A DNA stretch of 64,000 bases from Lentzea xinjiangensis. Its GTDB lineage: Bacteria; Actinomycetota; Actinomycetes; Mycobacteriales; Pseudonocardiaceae. The DNA lies in NCBI RefSeq assembly GCF_900110955.1, contig NZ_FOFR01000001.1, positions 186,001 to 250,000 of the forward strand, written 5' to 3'. A program made the position numbers and the translations under genes. Below are positions 63,565 through 64,000 of this stretch, piece after piece (the stretch's first letter is position 1; each line of letters opens with the position of its first letter). The notes beneath the pieces were generated by a model, which saw only the letters and a program-made list of their open reading frames with translations, made no database searches and had not been told where the DNA came from.

Positions 63565-64000
63565 GGATCCGCCGGTCCGGTGCATCGGCCATGACGCCCG
63601 CCAACGGGTCGTCGCCCGCCAACCGCACGAGGTCGCGCTCCGGACGGTAGATCTCCTTCACGATGAGCACGCACAGCACGATGACGGCCGCGTCGCGCAG
63701 CAGCACCGCGCCGAGGAACCAGTCGATCGGCAGGCCCTTGTTCTCCGTGCCGAGGTAGAAGTACATGCGCGGCACCCACACCAGCGCGTCGACCGCCATC
63801 CACGCCAGCAGCAGCTTCCAGCGCGGCAACGCCAGCACCGCGAGCGGCACCAGCCACAGCGAGTACTGCGGGCTCCACACCTTGTTGGTCAGCAGGAACG
63901 CCGCCACGACGAGGAACCCGAGCTGCGCGAGCCGCGGCCTGGTCGGCGCGGACAGGGCGACGTACGCGATGCCCGCGCAGCACGCGAGGAACAGCACCGA
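63476..64000 (-). CDS. Second GT87-type mannosyltransferase, C-terminal part (cut by the window edge)
   Basis: The visible 174 residues cover the last helices and a hydrophilic tail. LLTNKVWSPQYSLWLVPLAV matches the same GT87 hallmark as the gene at 61120, so the two are paralogues. The remaining N-terminal part lies beyond 64000. Confidence 0.85.
   Translation of the reverse strand, partial: SVLFLACCAGIAYVALSAPTRPRLAQLGFLVVAAFLLTNKVWSPQYSLWLVPLAVLALPRWKLLLAWMAVDALVWVPRMYFYLGTENKGLPIDWFLGAVLLRDAAVIVLCVLIVKEIYRPERDLVRLAGDDPLAGVMADAPDRRILTPARGGPSHRMRPRSDADDHRSRTPDAV

Overview
The window is high-GC actinobacterial chromosome. GTG starts, four-base GTGA/ATGA gene overlaps and probable leaderless promoters recur throughout. 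Gene content and order (cwlM, trxA, trxB, sigM with its anti-sigma factor, murJ with a separate pseudokinase, a DUF6049 protein, a Nudix hydrolase, the CCA-adding enzyme, then leuS, and further on dnaB-rplI-rpsR-ssb-rpsF) are those found near the replication origin in Pseudonocardiaceae (the Lentzea, Saccharothrix, Amycolatopsis group). The family placement is inference; species cannot be told from this window. A near-consensus parS site at 14013 and a DnaA-box-rich gap at 57217-57441 fit an origin-proximal position, but dnaA and oriC themselves are not here.

Region by region: 1-11.6 kb is the conserved envelope/redox block, almost all on the minus strand. An apparent SigR-type promoter drives trxBA, and a 0.73-kb palindrome-bounded repeat element separates sigM from the pseudokinase gene. 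11.6-24.3 kb holds a LuxR-type HTH protein, an MFS exporter, a candidate structured small RNA, yqgE, an SdpI-like protein, leuS behind a leucine-rich leader peptide, an EcsC protein, a TetR/MMPL pair, a beta-propeller protein and a DUF2339 membrane protein. 24.3-31.2 kb is a ribose-type ABC operon (lacI-rbsA-rbsC-rbsB-rbsK) followed by ptsI, whose start codon lies inside a perfect DasR-type operator. 31.2-37.8 kb has a MarR/RidA pair with twin operators, a LysR regulator, an ECF sigma factor with a CU044_5270-type membrane protein, an XRE/DUF397 pair, and the threonine-degrading kbl-tdh genes. 37.8-44.5 kb has an SDR-DUF2867 protein, a two-component system with a DUF1707 protein, a diguanylate cyclase and an AI-2E-type permease.

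44.5-51.3 kb is the most distinctive part: a membrane protein with a long beta-solenoid-like domain, a secreted Pro-rich protein, and a secreted 1100-residue protein. The last is built from fourteen chaplin-like repeats spaced exactly 51 residues apart, followed by twenty five-residue LPTKG-type repeats. 51.3-55.0 kb is accessory and partly decayed: a degenerate GGDEF protein, a GNAT enzyme fused in frame to an SDR remnant, small and unknown proteins.

55.0-64.0 kb returns to conserved replication and translation genes. dnaB is interrupted in its P-loop by a 230-residue mini-intein that starts with alanine (class 3 signature). After rpsF come a secreted membrane-tethered protein, endonuclease IV, a GT87-type mannosyltransferase, an SGNH hydrolase and the end of a second GT87 gene cut by the window edge.
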